Of a stretch of 64,000 nucleotides of DNA, positions 20,601 to 29,603 are shown piece after piece. The position numbers and the translations under genes are program-made. Location: contig NZ_FNOB01000009.1 in the NCBI RefSeq assembly GCF_900106675.1, forward strand, positions 62,001-126,000, in the 5' to 3' direction. The number at the start of each line of letters is the position of its first letter. The stretch's first letter is position 1. The stretch is from Allgaiera indica (lineage in GTDB: Bacteria > Pseudomonadota > Alphaproteobacteria > Rhodobacterales > Rhodobacteraceae). Below the pieces are notes generated by a model, which saw only the letters and a list, made by a program, of their open reading frames with translations, was not told where the DNA came from and ran no database searches.

Positions 20601-20694
20601 GGTCGACGGCGCAAAGGACGTGCGTTTCGGCGCCGGTGGCGCGGAAGAAGGTGGGGCGGCTGCCGACAAGGCGCGTGCCAGCCGCCGGGCCTGA
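17656..20694 (+). CDS. methyl-accepting chemotaxis protein with Cache-like, HAMP and PAS domains
   Basis: A large transducer of about 1012 residues. Transmembrane helix 1 lies near residues 13-31, followed by a long periplasmic sensor resembling a double Cache domain. Helix 2 is near 347-369 (LLIMAGAVVAAVIVGLLMA) and leads into HAMP. Two PAS-like domains follow, around FMLVDRDLEIIDYNTAL and MMEYDDQFRLRKFNDKFTEV, then a second HAMP-like segment and the signalling hairpin, whose tip IAFQTNLLALNAGVEAARAG is near 828-847. The chosen ATG (17656) has only a weak ribosome site; upstream open frame overlaps oxyR and is rejected. No chemotaxis operon is nearby, so it is an orphan receptor. Ligand unknown. 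Confidence 0.92.
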   Translation: MKITFSSLAVRIPVMFTVSAVILAGIITYSSYQSAKRGLEHEAENRLQAVAASRAKELTTWLRLLTAEVKEMRHSANVHEALDAFNAGWHEIDADPRTYLQKHYVFDNQHPAGSRHKLDAAKDGSSWSQAHAEYHPQFRELKEMRDFSDIFLIDAKADLVYSVFKEADFATNLASGPYADSGLGHAYRAAKDLPEGKVVFVDFTEYAPMNGTPTAFVATRVNNPDGSFAGVLAAQMPEQRLNALAADRTGLGKAGHVALIGGDGRLRNVVVEDGATVSKILDPVQQIPEIKAALSGKSGVNLNGISPETGHAVAFAYAPIDVMGQRWALLAEQSREEFLAEAEMLRDRGLLIMAGAVVAAVIVGLLMARQIVRPLQGVMGAMDRIAAKEYDFEVPYRKGRDESGAIARHLEDFRGKLQANEAAEKMALVKSRAFSGAAAAFMLVDRDLEIIDYNTALKKLFADNIDELRARWPDFDPEKLLGINIDKFHKNPAHQRAILADPANLPYTADITLGETRLQLLIDGIFDDEGEYVGASLEWRDVADTRINSAIMEALRRNQAMMEYDDQFRLRKFNDKFTEVFGWGEEALNKTFEDLFGPNEDTRIGMQRLRDGLSVTRKVERPTKSGGKVSVEVVMNPVFNKQGQLDRIVEIGSDVTRLEVARLKAEAEAMAQAEMQQRVVDDLRKGLSALAEGDLTVALDTPFASEYEEVRRDFNAAREKLEDLVSQLLESSGHINSGAVRIAKASDDLSRRTESQAATLEETSAALHKMTASLKTTAQGAGKADVAVREARKDAETSGEVMNQAVGAMGEIQTSSSQISKIIGVIDNIAFQTNLLALNAGVEAARAGEAGRGFAVVASEVRDLAQRSSEAAKEIEDLISASSGHVNTGVRLVGQAGETLQSVLSAVANLSTLVSGIAAAQEEQSMGLSEISGGANALSEVTQRNASMVDQSTSESHALREQAEQLATLVSRFRLAGGEGAKVDGAKDVRFGAGGAEEGGAAADKARASRRA

Positions 20695-20714
20695 CTTGCC
20701 GCGCGACAGTTCTG

Positions 20715-20744
20715 GCGCCGTCCCGGCCTAGGCCGGGGCGGCGC
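20715..20744. terminator. 30-nt near-perfect palindrome at a convergent gene end
   Basis: GCGCCGTCCCGGCCT and AGGCCGGGGCGGCGC form a 15-bp stem with one mismatch, which is a G-U pair in RNA from the minus strand or an equivalent wobble. It sits between the chemoreceptor stop and the stop of the convergent membrane-protein gene and contains that gene's last codons. There is no T-tract, so it may act as a bidirectional stop or as an mRNA 3' stabiliser. Confidence 0.6.
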
Positions 20745-21405
20745 GCATCCGGCATGTGAGGCGCCGCCGGTAGACCAGTGTCCACAGCGACAGCAGGCCC
20801 AGCGTGCCATAGGTGAGCGCCGGGCCGACGATCAGGAAATCGCGGATGGGCAGCATGAAGATCAGCGCCGCGCCAAGGCAGAACTCGGCCACCAGCGTGG
20901 CGCCCCAGACCAGGGTCATGACCATCATCATCCGGCGCAGCACCGCCTGATCGCGGACCGCGTCGAACCGCGCCAGATCCTTGGGCGAGCGGCGCGCCAT
21001 GGAAGCCCGCGCCAGCGGCAGGATCAGGGGCTTCCCCAGCGCGGCCGATATCAGAAACGCCAGGCCGATCGCCAGCGTCACCAGCTTTTCGCGCAATTGC
21101 AGGAAGCGCGCCGAGCCGCCGCCCAGGAAGGCCAGCAGCGACAGCGCGATCCCTGCCAATACCATCAGCGACAGCGCGTCAACACGGCGGCGGATCAGGA
21201 ATTCGCCCAGGCTCCACAGGATCGGCGGCAGCGCGGCCACCAGCAGCCCGTTCACATCGCCCGATGCGGGCTGCACCCAGCCGTAGATCAGGTAGGGCGC
21301 ACCGATATTCACCGCGATGTCCAGTGCCAGCAGTGCCCGATGACGCCAGGGCTGGCCGGCCGCGCCGCCGTGCGGTGGAAGGCCGGACATCTGAGGGGCG
21401 GACAT
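20728..21405 (-). CDS. VC0807-like integral membrane protein
   Basis: A 225-residue protein with about six hydrophobic helices. The pattern NIGAPYLIYGW followed by LVAALPPILWSLGEFLIRRR and VDALSLMVLAGIALSLL matches the VC0807-type family of unknown function. I started it at the ATG complementary to 21403-21405, where GGAGG stands five bases upstream; the frame extends 15 codons further without a ribosome site. It is convergent with the chemoreceptor gene and shares the palindromic 3' region. No role is known. Confidence 0.65.
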   Translation of the reverse strand: MSAPQMSGLPPHGGAAGQPWRHRALLALDIAVNIGAPYLIYGWVQPASGDVNGLLVAALPPILWSLGEFLIRRRVDALSLMVLAGIALSLLAFLGGGSARFLQLREKLVTLAIGLAFLISAALGKPLILPLARASMARRSPKDLARFDAVRDQAVLRRMMMVMTLVWGATLVAEFCLGAALIFMLPIRDFLIVGPALTYGTLGLLSLWTLVYRRRLTCRMRAAPA

Positions 21406-21553
21406 GGCGGCCTCCACGGCGACTGAACAGCAGATGTAATGAGATTTCACAGATTTGACCGGCGCGGGCCGTCAAGCGGCGCCGGCCGCCAGGCGGGCAC
21501 TGTCTTTTGCACCGCGCGGCGCGCGGGGCGGCCTGCCACCCGTCCCAGACGGC

Positions 21554-23287
21554 TCAGGCGGTCTTTTCGACCACCAATCCCAGTTCCTCGATCATCGCAT
21601 CTCGCATGATGAATTTCTGCGGCTTGCCGGTGACCGTCATCGGCAGTTCGGGCTTGAAGCGGATCAGCGCAGGCACCTTGAAATGCGCGATCCGGTCACG
21701 ACAGAAATCGCGGATGGCGTCTTCGGTCGGTTCTGTGCCGGGACGCGCGACGATCCAGGCGGCGATGATCTCGCCGTATTTGTGATCGGGCACGCCGAAG
21801 ACCTGGACCTGACTGACATCGGGATGGGTATAGAGAAACTCCTCGATCTCGCGCGGGTAGATGTTCTCGCCGCCGCGCACGATCATGTCCTTCACGCGCC
21901 CGGTGATGTTGCAGTAGCCCTCGGCGTCGATCGTGGCCAGATCACCGGTGTGCATCCAGCCCTCGGTATCGATCACCTCGCGGGTACGGGCCTCGTCGCC
22001 CCAATAGCCCTTCATCACCGAATAGCCACTGGTCAGCAGCTGGCCCTGTTCGCCGACCGCCGCCGTCGTGCCGTCCTCGCGCGCGATGCGCACCTGCAGA
22101 TGCGGGCGGATCCGACCGACGGAGGAGACGCGCTTTTCCAGCGGCGTGTCGGTGACCGACTGGAAAGAGACCGGGCTGGTTTCGGTCATGCCGTAGGCGA
22201 TGGTCACCTCGGACATGTGCATCCGGTTCTGCACCTGCTTCATGATCTCGATCGGGCAGGGGGCGCCGGCCATCGTGCCGGTGCGCAGGCTGGAAAGGTC
22301 GTGCCGGGCGAAATCGGGATGTTCCAGCATCGCCACGAACATCGTCGGCACCCCGTATAGGCCCGTGCATCGTTCCGCCGCGACGGTGGCGAGCGTCTGG
22401 GCCGGATCGAAGCCCTCGCCCGGTACCACGATTGTGGCGCCCTTGGTCACGCAGCCCAGCGTGCCCATCACCATGCCGAAGCAATGGTAGAACGGGACCG
22501 GAATGCACAGCCGATCGTGTTCCGTCAGGTCCAGGGCATCGGTGGTGGAATTGGCGTTGTTGACGATGTTGCGGTGGCTCAGCGTCGCGCCCTTCGGCGA
22601 TCCGGTGGTGCCAGAGGTGAACTGGATGTTGATCGCGTCATGCCGATCCAGGCGATCCGAGATGGCATCCAGCGCGGCACGGTCGAAGCCTTCGCCCCGC
22701 GCCTCGATATCGGCGAAACGGTGACAGCCGGGATGGGCGGTCTGGCCCAGCGTGATGATGTGGCGCAGGTCCGGCAGCCGTTGGGCGTTCAGCGCGCCGG
22801 GTCGGGCCTGGGCCAGTTCCGGCAGCAGCTTGTTGGTCATCGCCACATAGTCCGAGCTTTTGAACCGCTCCGCCAGGATCAGCGCCTTGCAGCCCGTCTT
22901 GCGCAGGGCGTATTCAAGTTCGTGCAGGCGGTAGGCGGGGTTGATGTTGACCAAGATCACCCCGATCCGCGCGGTGGCGAACTGCGTCAACAGCCATTCC
23001 GAACGGTTCGGCGCCCAGATCCCCAGCCGGTCGCCCTTTTTCAGGCCCAAGTCGCCTAGACCCGCCGCCAGCCGGTCGACCCGGGCTGCGAACTCGGCCC
23101 AGGTCCAGCGGATGCCCTCGGCGCTGAACACGGCGGCATCGCGGTCGCCACAGCGTGCGACGGTTCGCGCCAGCAGCGCCGGCATCGTCAATTCGATCAG
23201 CGGAGTGTCGGTGGCCCCCGCCACATGGGCCATCCCGCCCGCCGGCGTTATGCCCGGGCGCGGGCCCGCTTGTGTTGTCGTGGTCAT
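21554..23287 (-). CDS. AMP-dependent acyl-CoA synthetase (fatty-acid CoA ligase type)
   Basis: A 577-residue adenylate-forming enzyme that activates a carboxylic acid to its CoA thioester through an acyl-AMP. The AMP-binding P-loop is [13 protein letters not shown] at 223-235; later motifs are [22 protein letters not shown], and [20 protein letters not shown] with the C-terminal lysine-bearing [10 protein letters not shown]. The chain-length preference is not readable; medium- or long-chain fatty acids are likely. GGAGG lies five bases before the chosen ATG. A dyad between good -35 and -10 boxes suggests a repressor responsive to acyl-CoA, which is inference. Confidence 0.88.
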   Translation of the reverse strand: MTTTTQAGPRPGITPAGGMAHVAGATDTPLIELTMPALLARTVARCGDRDAAVFSAEGIRWTWAEFAARVDRLAAGLGDLGLKKGDRLGIWAPNRSEWLLTQFATARIGVILVNINPAYRLHELEYALRKTGCKALILAERFKSSDYVAMTNKLLPELAQARPGALNAQRLPDLRHIITLGQTAHPGCHRFADIEARGEGFDRAALDAISDRLDRHDAINIQFTSGTTGSPKGATLSHRNIVNNANSTTDALDLTEHDRLCIPVPFYHCFGMVMGTLGCVTKGATIVVPGEGFDPAQTLATVAAERCTGLYGVPTMFVAMLEHPDFARHDLSSLRTGTMAGAPCPIEIMKQVQNRMHMSEVTIAYGMTETSPVSFQSVTDTPLEKRVSSVGRIRPHLQVRIAREDGTTAAVGEQGQLLTSGYSVMKGYWGDEARTREVIDTEGWMHTGDLATIDAEGYCNITGRVKDMIVRGGENIYPREIEEFLYTHPDVSQVQVFGVPDHKYGEIIAAWIVARPGTEPTEDAIRDFCRDRIAHFKVPALIRFKPELPMTVTGKPQKFIMRDAMIEELGLVVEKTA

Positions 23288-23330
23288 GTCATCCTCCCTC
23301 GCGCGGCCCGCGCGGGCGGGACGCCGACCA

Positions 23331-23359
23331 ATAATTGAACGTTGGTTCATTTCTGACAA
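23331..23359 (-). promoter_or_regulatory. promoter of the acyl-CoA synthetase with embedded TetR-like operator
   Basis: On the minus strand TTGTCA (23354-23359) and AATTAT (23331-23336) are 17 bases apart. Between them lies a perfect dyad, TGAAC-GTTG-GTTCA on the plus strand (23336-23349). An operator in the spacer would block RNA polymerase. The dyad's size is typical of TetR-family sites; no regulator gene is adjacent. Confidence 0.55.
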
Positions 23360-23499
23360 GAGGCTTGTCATGCGGTCGGCGCGGGATCGCAAGGCCGTGA
23401 TCGGCGGGCCATGCGCCGAAGGTCGGGCGTGGTGCCTTGCAATGCCGGCGGTGTTGTCTGATTCTGGGCGCGAACAAGGATGTGCGACAGGAGCCGGCA

Positions 23500-24369
23500 G
23501 TGGAACACACGGGGTTCGACGATTTCCTGACCCGCCAGCGCGGGCGGCTGGGCGCCGGGCCCCTGGCGCTGATCTTCATAGAGGACGCGGTCGAGGTGAA
23601 TTCCACCGTGCGCCATCATCTGGACGCGAGCTTCGAGCAGATCCTGGTGTTCTGCCCGGAAAGCATAGATTTCGCGCTGAAGCTTTCGGGCAGGGTGCAC
23701 CGCATTCCGTTCGACGTGCATGCCGTGGGTGCGGTGCCCCGCGCCGTCAACCGGGTGATAGAGGCCGCGCCGGGCGCCTGGATGTATTACTGCTACAATG
23801 CCGAATACCTGTTCCATCCGTTCTGCGAGACCCGCAATGTCCGCGAAATGCTGGCCTTCCACACGGAAGAGCGGCGCGAGGCGATGCTGACCTATGTGAT
23901 AGATCTCTATGCGGGGGATCTGTCACGCTATCCCAATGCGGTATCTCTGGAAGAGGCGATGCTGGATCGTTCGGGCTATTATGCGCTGGCCCGCACCGAT
24001 CCGGCCAACCACGACCACCCCAAGGAGCGCCAGCTTGATTTCTTCGGCGGGCTGCGCTGGCGGTTCGAGGAATTCATCCCCAAGGAGCGCCGCCGGATCG
24101 ACCGGATCGCGCTGTTTCGCGCCCGAAAGGGCCTGCGGCTGCGCGAGGATCACTGTTTCAATGACGAGGAATACAATACCTATTCCTGTCCGTGGCACCA
24201 TAACCTGACGGCGGCGATCGCCTCTTTCAGGACTGCCAAGGCACTGAAGTCCAACCCTGGGTCGACCTTCGATATCGGCAGTTTCCAATGGCGCAATTCG
24301 GTCCCGTTCCAATGGCAGTCGAAGCAGTTGATGGATCTGGGACTGATGGAGCCGGGGCAGTGGTTCTAG
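23500..24369 (+). CDS. glycosyltransferase-family-2-like protein, uncertain
   Basis: A protein of about 289 residues that I recognise only loosely. The N-terminal half ([20 protein letters not shown], then [15 protein letters not shown]) resembles the first strands of a GT-A glycosyltransferase, and similar Rhodobacteraceae proteins are, from memory, labelled family 2 glycosyltransferase. The middle is aromatic-rich ([20 protein letters not shown]), and a SCPWHHN motif lies near the C-terminus. No classic DxD is obvious. A GTG start at 23500 is chosen because AGGAG stands six bases upstream. It is divergent from the acyl-CoA synthetase and convergent with irr. Confidence 0.45.
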   Translation: MEHTGFDDFLTRQRGRLGAGPLALIFIEDAVEVNSTVRHHLDASFEQILVFCPESIDFALKLSGRVHRIPFDVHAVGAVPRAVNRVIEAAPGAWMYYCYNAEYLFHPFCETRNVREMLAFHTEERREAMLTYVIDLYAGDLSRYPNAVSLEEAMLDRSGYYALARTDPANHDHPKERQLDFFGGLRWRFEEFIPKERRRIDRIALFRARKGLRLREDHCFNDEEYNTYSCPWHHNLTAAIASFRTAKALKSNPGSTFDIGSFQWRNSVPFQWQSKQLMDLGLMEPGQWF

Positions 24370-24520
24370 GCTGGGCGGTTCCAGGCGGGGGGGGCGTTCC
24401 CGGCGCCGGATGCGGTGCGCCGCCCGGATCATCGGGCCGCACCTTCTTGCGCCGCCTTGCGCGGGCCGCGAAGCAGCAGGCTTGTTCCATGGCTGCCGTG
24501 ACGACCGCGCGGCCGAGGCC

Positions 24521-24943
24521 TCAGGCGCGTTTCAGCCGGATCACCACGTCGACCTGCGACACGACCGTGCCGTCCGGCGGCTTTGGCAGACCGGAGATGC
24601 GCAGATGCTCGGCCGGGGCGTCGCTCAGCCGGTTCTCGTCTTCCCAGTAGAAATGGGGGTGGTCGTCGGTGCGGGTATCGAAATGGCTTTTCGAACCGTC
24701 GACGGCGATCTCGTTCATCAGGCCGACATCGCAGAAGGCGCGCAGGGTGTTGTAGACCGTGGCAAGCGAAACCTGCTCACCCGCGGCGCGGGCTGCGACA
24801 TATAGGCTCTCGGCGGTGACATGGCGGTTTTCACCATCGCCCACCAGCAACATCGCCAGCGACAGGCGCTGCCGCGTCGGACGCAACCCCGCGCCGGCCA
24901 GCCAGGCTGCACCGCGCTCGCGTTCCGTGACGCTTCCGCTCAT
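24521..24943 (-). CDS. irr: Irr, Fur-family iron-response regulator
   Basis: A Fur-superfamily repressor/activator of about 140 residues. Irr proteins in alphaproteobacteria respond to heme status and control iron and heme genes. The DNA-binding region contains AGLRPTRQRLSLAMLL and VSLATVYNTLRAFCDVGLM; the metal/heme region has DDHPHFYWEDENRLSDAP, where Irr differs from Fur. The ATG at 24943 has GAAAGG upstream. An ATG seven codons further up (24964) would be almost leaderless with respect to the promoter. It is divergent from fabA, an arrangement I know from relatives. Confidence 0.87.
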   Translation of the reverse strand: MSGSVTERERGAAWLAGAGLRPTRQRLSLAMLLVGDGENRHVTAESLYVAARAAGEQVSLATVYNTLRAFCDVGLMNEIAVDGSKSHFDTRTDDHPHFYWEDENRLSDAPAEHLRISGLPKPPDGTVVSQVDVVIRLKRA

Positions 24944-24972
24944 CCGTTGGGGCCTTTCCCTCATGGCGCACA

Positions 24973-25002
24973 AGTATAGAATGCCTGCAGGGCCAAGTTC
25001 AA
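24973..25002 (-). promoter_or_regulatory. irr promoter
   Basis: On the minus strand TTGAAC (24997-25002) and TATACT (24973-24978) are separated by 18 bases. The predicted transcription start falls within a few bases of the 24964 ATG, so that ATG would be leaderless and the 24943 ATG would have a short leader. Confidence 0.55.
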
Positions 25003-25137
25003 ACGAAAACGACATGTGCCCGGGCGCGCGATCCGGCGCCCTTGCATGACTTCTGGACTGGGTGATAGAGGGATCGGAAGAACCGGGACGGACGACCGGA
25101 CCGGGACCAAGACGGGATCATGAGGGGGCAGGGCCGC

Positions 25138-25647
25138 ATGGCGCAGTATCCGACCAGCTTCGACAGGGAGGCGCTGCTGAAATGCGCGCGGGGCGAATTG
25201 TTCGGCCCCGGCAACGCGCAATTGCCCGCGCCGCCGATGCTGATGATGGATCGTATCACCGACATCTCCGCGGATGGCGGCGCCCATGGCAAGGGTCATG
25301 TCCTGGCCGAGTTCGACATCACCCCCGATCTGTGGTTCTTCGACTGCCATTTCCCCGGCAACCCGATCATGCCCGGCTGTCTGGGCCTTGACGGGCTGTG
25401 GCAGCTGACCGGCTTCAACCTGGGCTGGCGCGGCTGGAAGGGCCGGGGCTATGCGTTGGGCGTGGGCGAGGTGAAGCTGACCGGCATGGTGCGTCCCGAC
25501 CGCAAGCTGCTTACCTACAAGATCGACTTCACCAAGGCCGTGCAGACCCGCCGTCTGACCATGGGCGTTGCCGACGGGATCGTTGAGGCCGATGGCGAGG
25601 TTATATACCAGGTCAAGGACATGAGGGTCGCGCTCTCCGAGAGCTGA
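25138..25647 (+). CDS. fabA: 3-hydroxydecanoyl-ACP dehydratase/isomerase
   Basis: FabA dehydrates 3-hydroxyacyl-ACP and isomerises trans-2- to cis-3-decenoyl-ACP, the branch point for unsaturated fatty acids. The 169-residue product begins [20 protein letters not shown]. Catalytic H71 and D85 are in [20 protein letters not shown], matching H70 and D84 of E. coli. An ATG six codons upstream (25120) is possible but less conserved-looking. fabB follows after 26 bases and fabI after that, giving a compact unsaturated-fatty-acid operon. Confidence 0.95.
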   Translation: MAQYPTSFDREALLKCARGELFGPGNAQLPAPPMLMMDRITDISADGGAHGKGHVLAEFDITPDLWFFDCHFPGNPIMPGCLGLDGLWQLTGFNLGWRGWKGRGYALGVGEVKLTGMVRPDRKLLTYKIDFTKAVQTRRLTMGVADGIVEADGEVIYQVKDMRVALSES

Positions 25648-25673
25648 CCAGGAACCAGATGAGGAGGCCGAAC

Positions 25674-26903
25674 ATGCGCCGCGTCGTCGTCACCGGGCTT
25701 GGCATCGTCAGCCCGATTGGAAACAATGCCGCCGAGGTCGAGGCAAGCCTGCGCGCGGGTCGCTCTGGCATCGTCTTCGCCGAGGACTATGCCGAACACG
25801 GCTTTCGCAGCCGGGTGAAGGGGCAGCCCCAGATCGTGCTGTCGGACCATATCGACAAGCGCAACATGCGCTTCATGGGCGATGGCGCGGCCTACAATTT
25901 CCTGGCCATGGAGCACGCGATCGCCGATGCCGGGCTGGAGCCGTCCGACGTCTCGAACGAGCGTTCCGGCCTGATCATGGGGTCGGGCGGGCCGTCGACG
26001 TCGAATTTCTTCCAGGCCCATCAGATCGTGATCGAGAAGGGCAGCCCGAAGCGGATGGGCCCCTTCATGGTGACGCGCTGCATGTCGTCGACCAATTCGG
26101 CCTGCCTGGCGACACCGTTCAAGATCAAGGGCGTGAACTATTCGATCACCTCGGCCTGCTCGACCTCGGCCCATTGCATCGGCAACGGGACCGAGCTGAT
26201 CCAGATGGGTAAGCAGGATATCGTCTTCGCCGGCGGCGGCGAGGAACTGGACTGGACTTTGTCATGCCTGTTCGACGCGATGGGCGCGATGTCGTCGAAA
26301 TACAATGACACGCCCGAAACCGCCTCGCGCCCCTATGACACCACGCGCGACGGTTTCGTCATTGCCGGCGGCGGCGGCGTGGTGGTGTTGGAAGAACTGG
26401 AACACGCCCGCGCCCGCGGCGCCAAGATCTATGCCGAGGTTACCGGCTACGGCGCCACGTCGGACGGCTACGACATGGTCGCGCCTTCGGGTGAGGGCGG
26501 CGAGCGCGCGATGCGCCTGGCGCTGTCCACGCTGCCCGAAGGCCGCCATGTCGATTACATCAATGCCCACGGCACCTCGACGCAGGTGGGCGACGTGGGC
26601 GAGGTCGAGGCCGTGCGCCGCATCTTCGGCGATGGCACGACGCCGCCGATCAGTTCGACCAAGTCGCTGACGGGCCACAGCCTTGGCGCCACCGGCGTGC
26701 ATGAGGCGATCTATTCGCTTCTGATGATGCAGGGCAATTTCATCGCCGCCTCGGCCAATGTCAGCGAACTGGATCCCGCGCTGAAGCCCGACGAGATCGT
26801 GACCACCCTGCGCGAAGGGGTGGCGCTGGATACCGTGCTTTCCAACAGCTTCGGCTTTGGCGGCACCAATGCCTCGCTGATGTTCAGCAGATACTTGGAT
26901 TGA
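25674..26903 (+). CDS. fabB: beta-ketoacyl-ACP synthase I
   Basis: FabB extends acyl-ACP with malonyl-ACP and is needed to elongate cis-3-decenoyl-ACP. The 409-residue enzyme has the thiolase-fold triad: nucleophile C162 in [12 protein letters not shown], one histidine in [11 protein letters not shown] and the other in [16 protein letters not shown] precedes the ATG at 25674; the ATG five codons upstream lies in the ribosome site itself. Pairing with FabA supports FabB rather than FabF. Confidence 0.95.
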   Translation: MRRVVVTGLGIVSPIGNNAAEVEASLRAGRSGIVFAEDYAEHGFRSRVKGQPQIVLSDHIDKRNMRFMGDGAAYNFLAMEHAIADAGLEPSDVSNERSGLIMGSGGPSTSNFFQAHQIVIEKGSPKRMGPFMVTRCMSSTNSACLATPFKIKGVNYSITSACSTSAHCIGNGTELIQMGKQDIVFAGGGEELDWTLSCLFDAMGAMSSKYNDTPETASRPYDTTRDGFVIAGGGGVVVLEELEHARARGAKIYAEVTGYGATSDGYDMVAPSGEGGERAMRLALSTLPEGRHVDYINAHGTSTQVGDVGEVEAVRRIFGDGTTPPISSTKSLTGHSLGATGVHEAIYSLLMMQGNFIAASANVSELDPALKPDEIVTTLREGVALDTVLSNSFGFGGTNASLMFSRYLD

Positions 26904-26916
26904 GGGAGCGGGCGTC

Positions 26917-27705
26917 ATGGCCGATCTGATGAAGGGCAAGCGCGGGCTGATCATGGGCGTGGCCAATGATCGCTCGATCGCCTGGGGCATCGCCAAGGCG
27001 ATGGCCGCCGAAGGGGCGGAGCTTGCCTTTTCGTACCAAGGAGAAGCCTTCGGCAAGCGGGTGCAGCCGCTGGCGGAAAGCCTGGGCTCGAACATCCTGG
27101 TCGAGGTCGACGTGATGGATGACGCGTCTCTGGACGCGGCCTTCGCCACGCTCAAGCAGGAATGGGGTCGCCTGGATTTCGTGGTCCACGCGATCGCCTA
27201 TTCCGACAAGAACGAACTGACCGGTCGCTTCATCAACACCTCGCGCGAAAACTTCCGTAATTCTCTGTCGATCTCATGCTTTTCGCTGATCGACGTTGCG
27301 CGCAGAGCCTCGCATCTGATGCCGAACGGCGGCACCATCCTGACGCTGACCTATCAGGGGTCGAACCGGGTCACGCCCTATTACAACGTCATGGGCGTGG
27401 CGAAGGCCGCGCTGGAATCGGCGGTGCGGTATCTGGCGAACGACCTGGGCCCCGACGGCATTCGCGTGAACGCGATCTCTCCCGGACCGATGAAGACACT
27501 GGCCGGCGCGGCCATCGGCGGCGCGCGCAAGACCTTCCGTCAGACCGAGGCCAACGCCCCGCTGCGCATCAACGCCACGCTCGAGGCGGTGGGCGGCACT
27601 GCAGTCTACCTGGCGTCGGATTACGGCGCCTGCACCAGCGGAGAGATCATCCGCGTCGACGGCGGCTATCACGTCCTGGGCATGCCGCAGCCGGAAAACC
27701 TCTGA
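26917..27705 (+). CDS. fabI: enoyl-ACP reductase (NADH)
   Basis: FabI reduces trans-2-enoyl-ACP in the last step of each elongation cycle and is the triclosan target. The 262-residue SDR-like protein has the divergent FabI cofactor motif GVANDRSIAWGIAK, and the Tyr-x6-Lys pair Y156/K163 in TPYYNVMGVAKAAL. It follows fabB by 13 bases and ends the operon at a terminator. The long FabI-specific substrate loop around GAAIGGARKTFRQTEANAPL is present. Confidence 0.95.
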   Translation: MADLMKGKRGLIMGVANDRSIAWGIAKAMAAEGAELAFSYQGEAFGKRVQPLAESLGSNILVEVDVMDDASLDAAFATLKQEWGRLDFVVHAIAYSDKNELTGRFINTSRENFRNSLSISCFSLIDVARRASHLMPNGGTILTLTYQGSNRVTPYYNVMGVAKAALESAVRYLANDLGPDGIRVNAISPGPMKTLAGAAIGGARKTFRQTEANAPLRINATLEAVGGTAVYLASDYGACTSGEIIRVDGGYHVLGMPQPENL

Positions 27706-27745
27706 TCCCGTCTCCGAACGGTCGGCACGCGGTTCCCTTTCCTTC

Positions 27746-27774
27746 AAGGGGCAGCGGATCCGCCCCTTCTTTTT
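27746..27774 (+). terminator. terminator of the fabA-fabB-fabI operon
   Basis: AAGGGGC (27746-27752) pairs with GCCCCTT (27762-27768) around a 9-nt loop and is followed by CTTTTT. The downstream arm and T-tract are then repeated in the adjacent tandem duplication. Confidence 0.8.
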
Positions 27775-27802
27775 GACCAGATCCGCCCCTTCTTTTTGAC
27801 CA
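27757..27802. repeat. perfect 23-bp tandem duplication
   Basis: Two identical 23-base units run from 27757 to 27779 and from 27780 to 27802; each starts GATCCGCCCC and ends TTTTTGACCA. The unit is the 3' arm and T-tract of the fabI terminator, so the event duplicated half a terminator. It is probably a recent slippage product. Confidence 0.9.
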
Positions 27803-27842
27803 AGAGATCGCCGCAGGAGGCTTTCGCGCGGCGAAACCCGCT

Positions 27843-28271
27843 TCAGGCGATCTCGACGATCGAGAAGGCGAAGGTCAGTTCCTTGCCGGCCAGCGGGTGG
27901 TTGGCGTCCAGCGTGACTTGGTCCTCGGTCACCTCGACCACCTGGACCGGCATCGCCTGGCCTTCGGGGGTGCGCAGTTCCAGCATGGTGCCCACTTCCA
28001 GCGGGATGTTGTCCGGCACCTGGTTGCGGGGCACCGCGTGGCGGGCATCGGGATTGACCGGGCCATAGGCCTGTTCGGGCGCGATCGTGACAGTCTTTTC
28101 CTCGCCCTCCGACATGCCGGGCAGCGCGGCGTCGAGGCCGGGGATGATCTGGCCCGAGCCGACCGTGAATTCGAGCGGATCGCGCCCCTCGGAGCTGTCG
28201 AAGACCGAGCCGTCGGCCAAGGTGCCTGTGTAATGGATGCGCACTTTGTCGCCGGGTTTCACCTGGGTCAT
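27843..28271 (-). CDS. FKBP-type peptidyl-prolyl isomerase, SlyD-like
   Basis: A 142-residue cytoplasmic prolyl isomerase/chaperone. The FKBP core is read in VRIHYTGTLADGSVFDSSEG, the inserted IF-type domain lies around AYGPVNPDARHAVPRNQVP, and the C-terminus returns with NHPLAGKELTFAFSIVEI. This domain order is that of SlyD/FkpB rather than FkpA; there is no signal peptide and no histidine-rich tail. The start chosen is the ATG complementary to 28269-28271; the 27-codon upstream extension looks non-coding. It is convergent with fabI. Confidence 0.88.
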   Translation of the reverse strand: MTQVKPGDKVRIHYTGTLADGSVFDSSEGRDPLEFTVGSGQIIPGLDAALPGMSEGEEKTVTIAPEQAYGPVNPDARHAVPRNQVPDNIPLEVGTMLELRTPEGQAMPVQVVEVTEDQVTLDANHPLAGKELTFAFSIVEIA

Positions 28272-28429
28272 GGATTTCTCTCTGTTTCGGGGGAATTTTC
28301 GAGGCCGCGCCTGGGGGCGCAGGTGCTCTTGGATGAGGGACAAACCTGACAAGCCGGGACGGGAATGTAAACCCCGTGGCGCGGAGGGCCGGGGCGAAGG
28401 CAGGAGGCTCTGCCCCCTGCACCCCAGGA

Positions 28430-28452
28430 GTATTTCCGGCTTTATGCATCAA
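28430..28452 (+). repeat. intergenic repeat-like motif GTATTT-N8-ATG
   Basis: GTATTTCCGGCTTTATGCATC follows a CTCTGCCCCCTGCACCCCAG string. I recall similar strings ahead of GAGTATTT in many Rhodobacteraceae intergenic regions. Its 3' half forms the left arm of the inverted repeat around the IS remnant. Confidence 0.35.
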
Positions 28453-28660
28453 ACGGGCTCTGTTGCACAAATCGGGTGATAGCTGAGCTTCCCCTATCCC
28501 CGGACGGACTTATCCCACGACGTCTGTGACGGGTATGCCGAGCGCGGTGTAGCCGTTGAGCACGGCAATGCGGACCTGAAGTTCCGCAATCTGGCGGTCG
28601 AAGTCCCGCGCCATGAGGCGCTGACCCAGAAGTTTCACGCAGTGCATCCAATCGCCGGGC

Positions 28661-28681
28661 AAACGATCCCCCGGATCGTTT
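28661..28681. repeat. perfect hairpin inside the transposase insertion
   Basis: AAACGATCC (28661-28669) and GGATCGTTT (28673-28681) pair perfectly around CCC. It lies in the ~48-base segment that interrupts the transposase before its last 45 codons and has no counterpart in the intact protein family. Confidence 0.7.
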
Positions 28682-29213
28682 TCTGATCCGGCTCATATCT
28701 CGACGCTGCTCCGGCGATGGTATCCGCTCCATCGTCGCCAAAGTGCCCGACCGAGGTATTTCGAGGCTCGTAGGGCCTCGTTTCTTGCCATCGCACCGGC
28801 GGCAACGGTCTTCCATGGTTTCGCGTGCCTGCGCGGCGGAATGACGGCATGGGCGCCGCGGTCGGCGATCGCATCGTGGCACTTGCGGGTATCGTAGGCG
28901 CCGTCGGCGGTCACCGAACCGATCTCCTCGTCAGCCGGGATCTGGCTGAGCAGCTCGGGCAGGACCGGTGCATCGCCGATGTGGCTTCCGGTGATCTCGA
29001 CGGCCCGGACCTCCAGCGTCTGCTCGTCGATCCCGAGGTGGATCTTGCGCCAGACCCGCCGTTTGGGCCGCCATGCTTGCGCGCGGGCCTCTCGCCTTCG
29101 CCCTCAACCTTGATCCCCGTGCTGGCGATCAGAAGGTGCAGCGGCCCCTTGGAGCCGCGATAGGGAATGTTGACGGTCAGCGTCTTCTGGCAGCGGCTCA
29201 GGGCGCTGAAATC

Positions 29214-29248
<35 letters not shown>

Positions 29249-29582
29249 AGTCCAGCCCAACCAGGCGCAGCAGGCTCTCGATGAAGCCGGTCGTCTGCCT
29301 AAGCGCCATGCCGAACAACACCTTCATCGACAGACAGGCCCGGATCGCCGCGTCGCCGTCGACCCCGCTTGCCCATCGGCGCAGCATTCCACCTCATCTC
29401 GGGATCGAACCAGATCGTCAGTGAACCCCGGCGCTTGAGCGCTTCGTTATAGGCTGGCCAGTTTCTGGTCTTATAGGTCGGTGGTATCGGTCTGCTCATG
29501 ACGCACAGCTACCATGCTGGATTCTCGAGATGAATCCCTCACCGGATTTGTGCAACAGAGCCACCTTGATACATAAGGCCGA

Positions 29583-29603
29583 TTATTTCCGCCAAGATGA
29601 AGG
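29583..29603 (+). repeat. intergenic repeat-like motif TTATTT-N8-ATGAAG
   Basis: TTATTTCCGCCAAGATGAAG, right of the IS remnant, shares the spacing of the copies at 7668 and 28430. Confidence 0.35.

Noticed and set aside
24227-24490. An 87-codon Pro-rich minus-strand ORF after irr
   Set aside because: No ribosome site and it is antisense to the 3' end of the upstream gene. It reads as low-complexity DNA between convergent genes.
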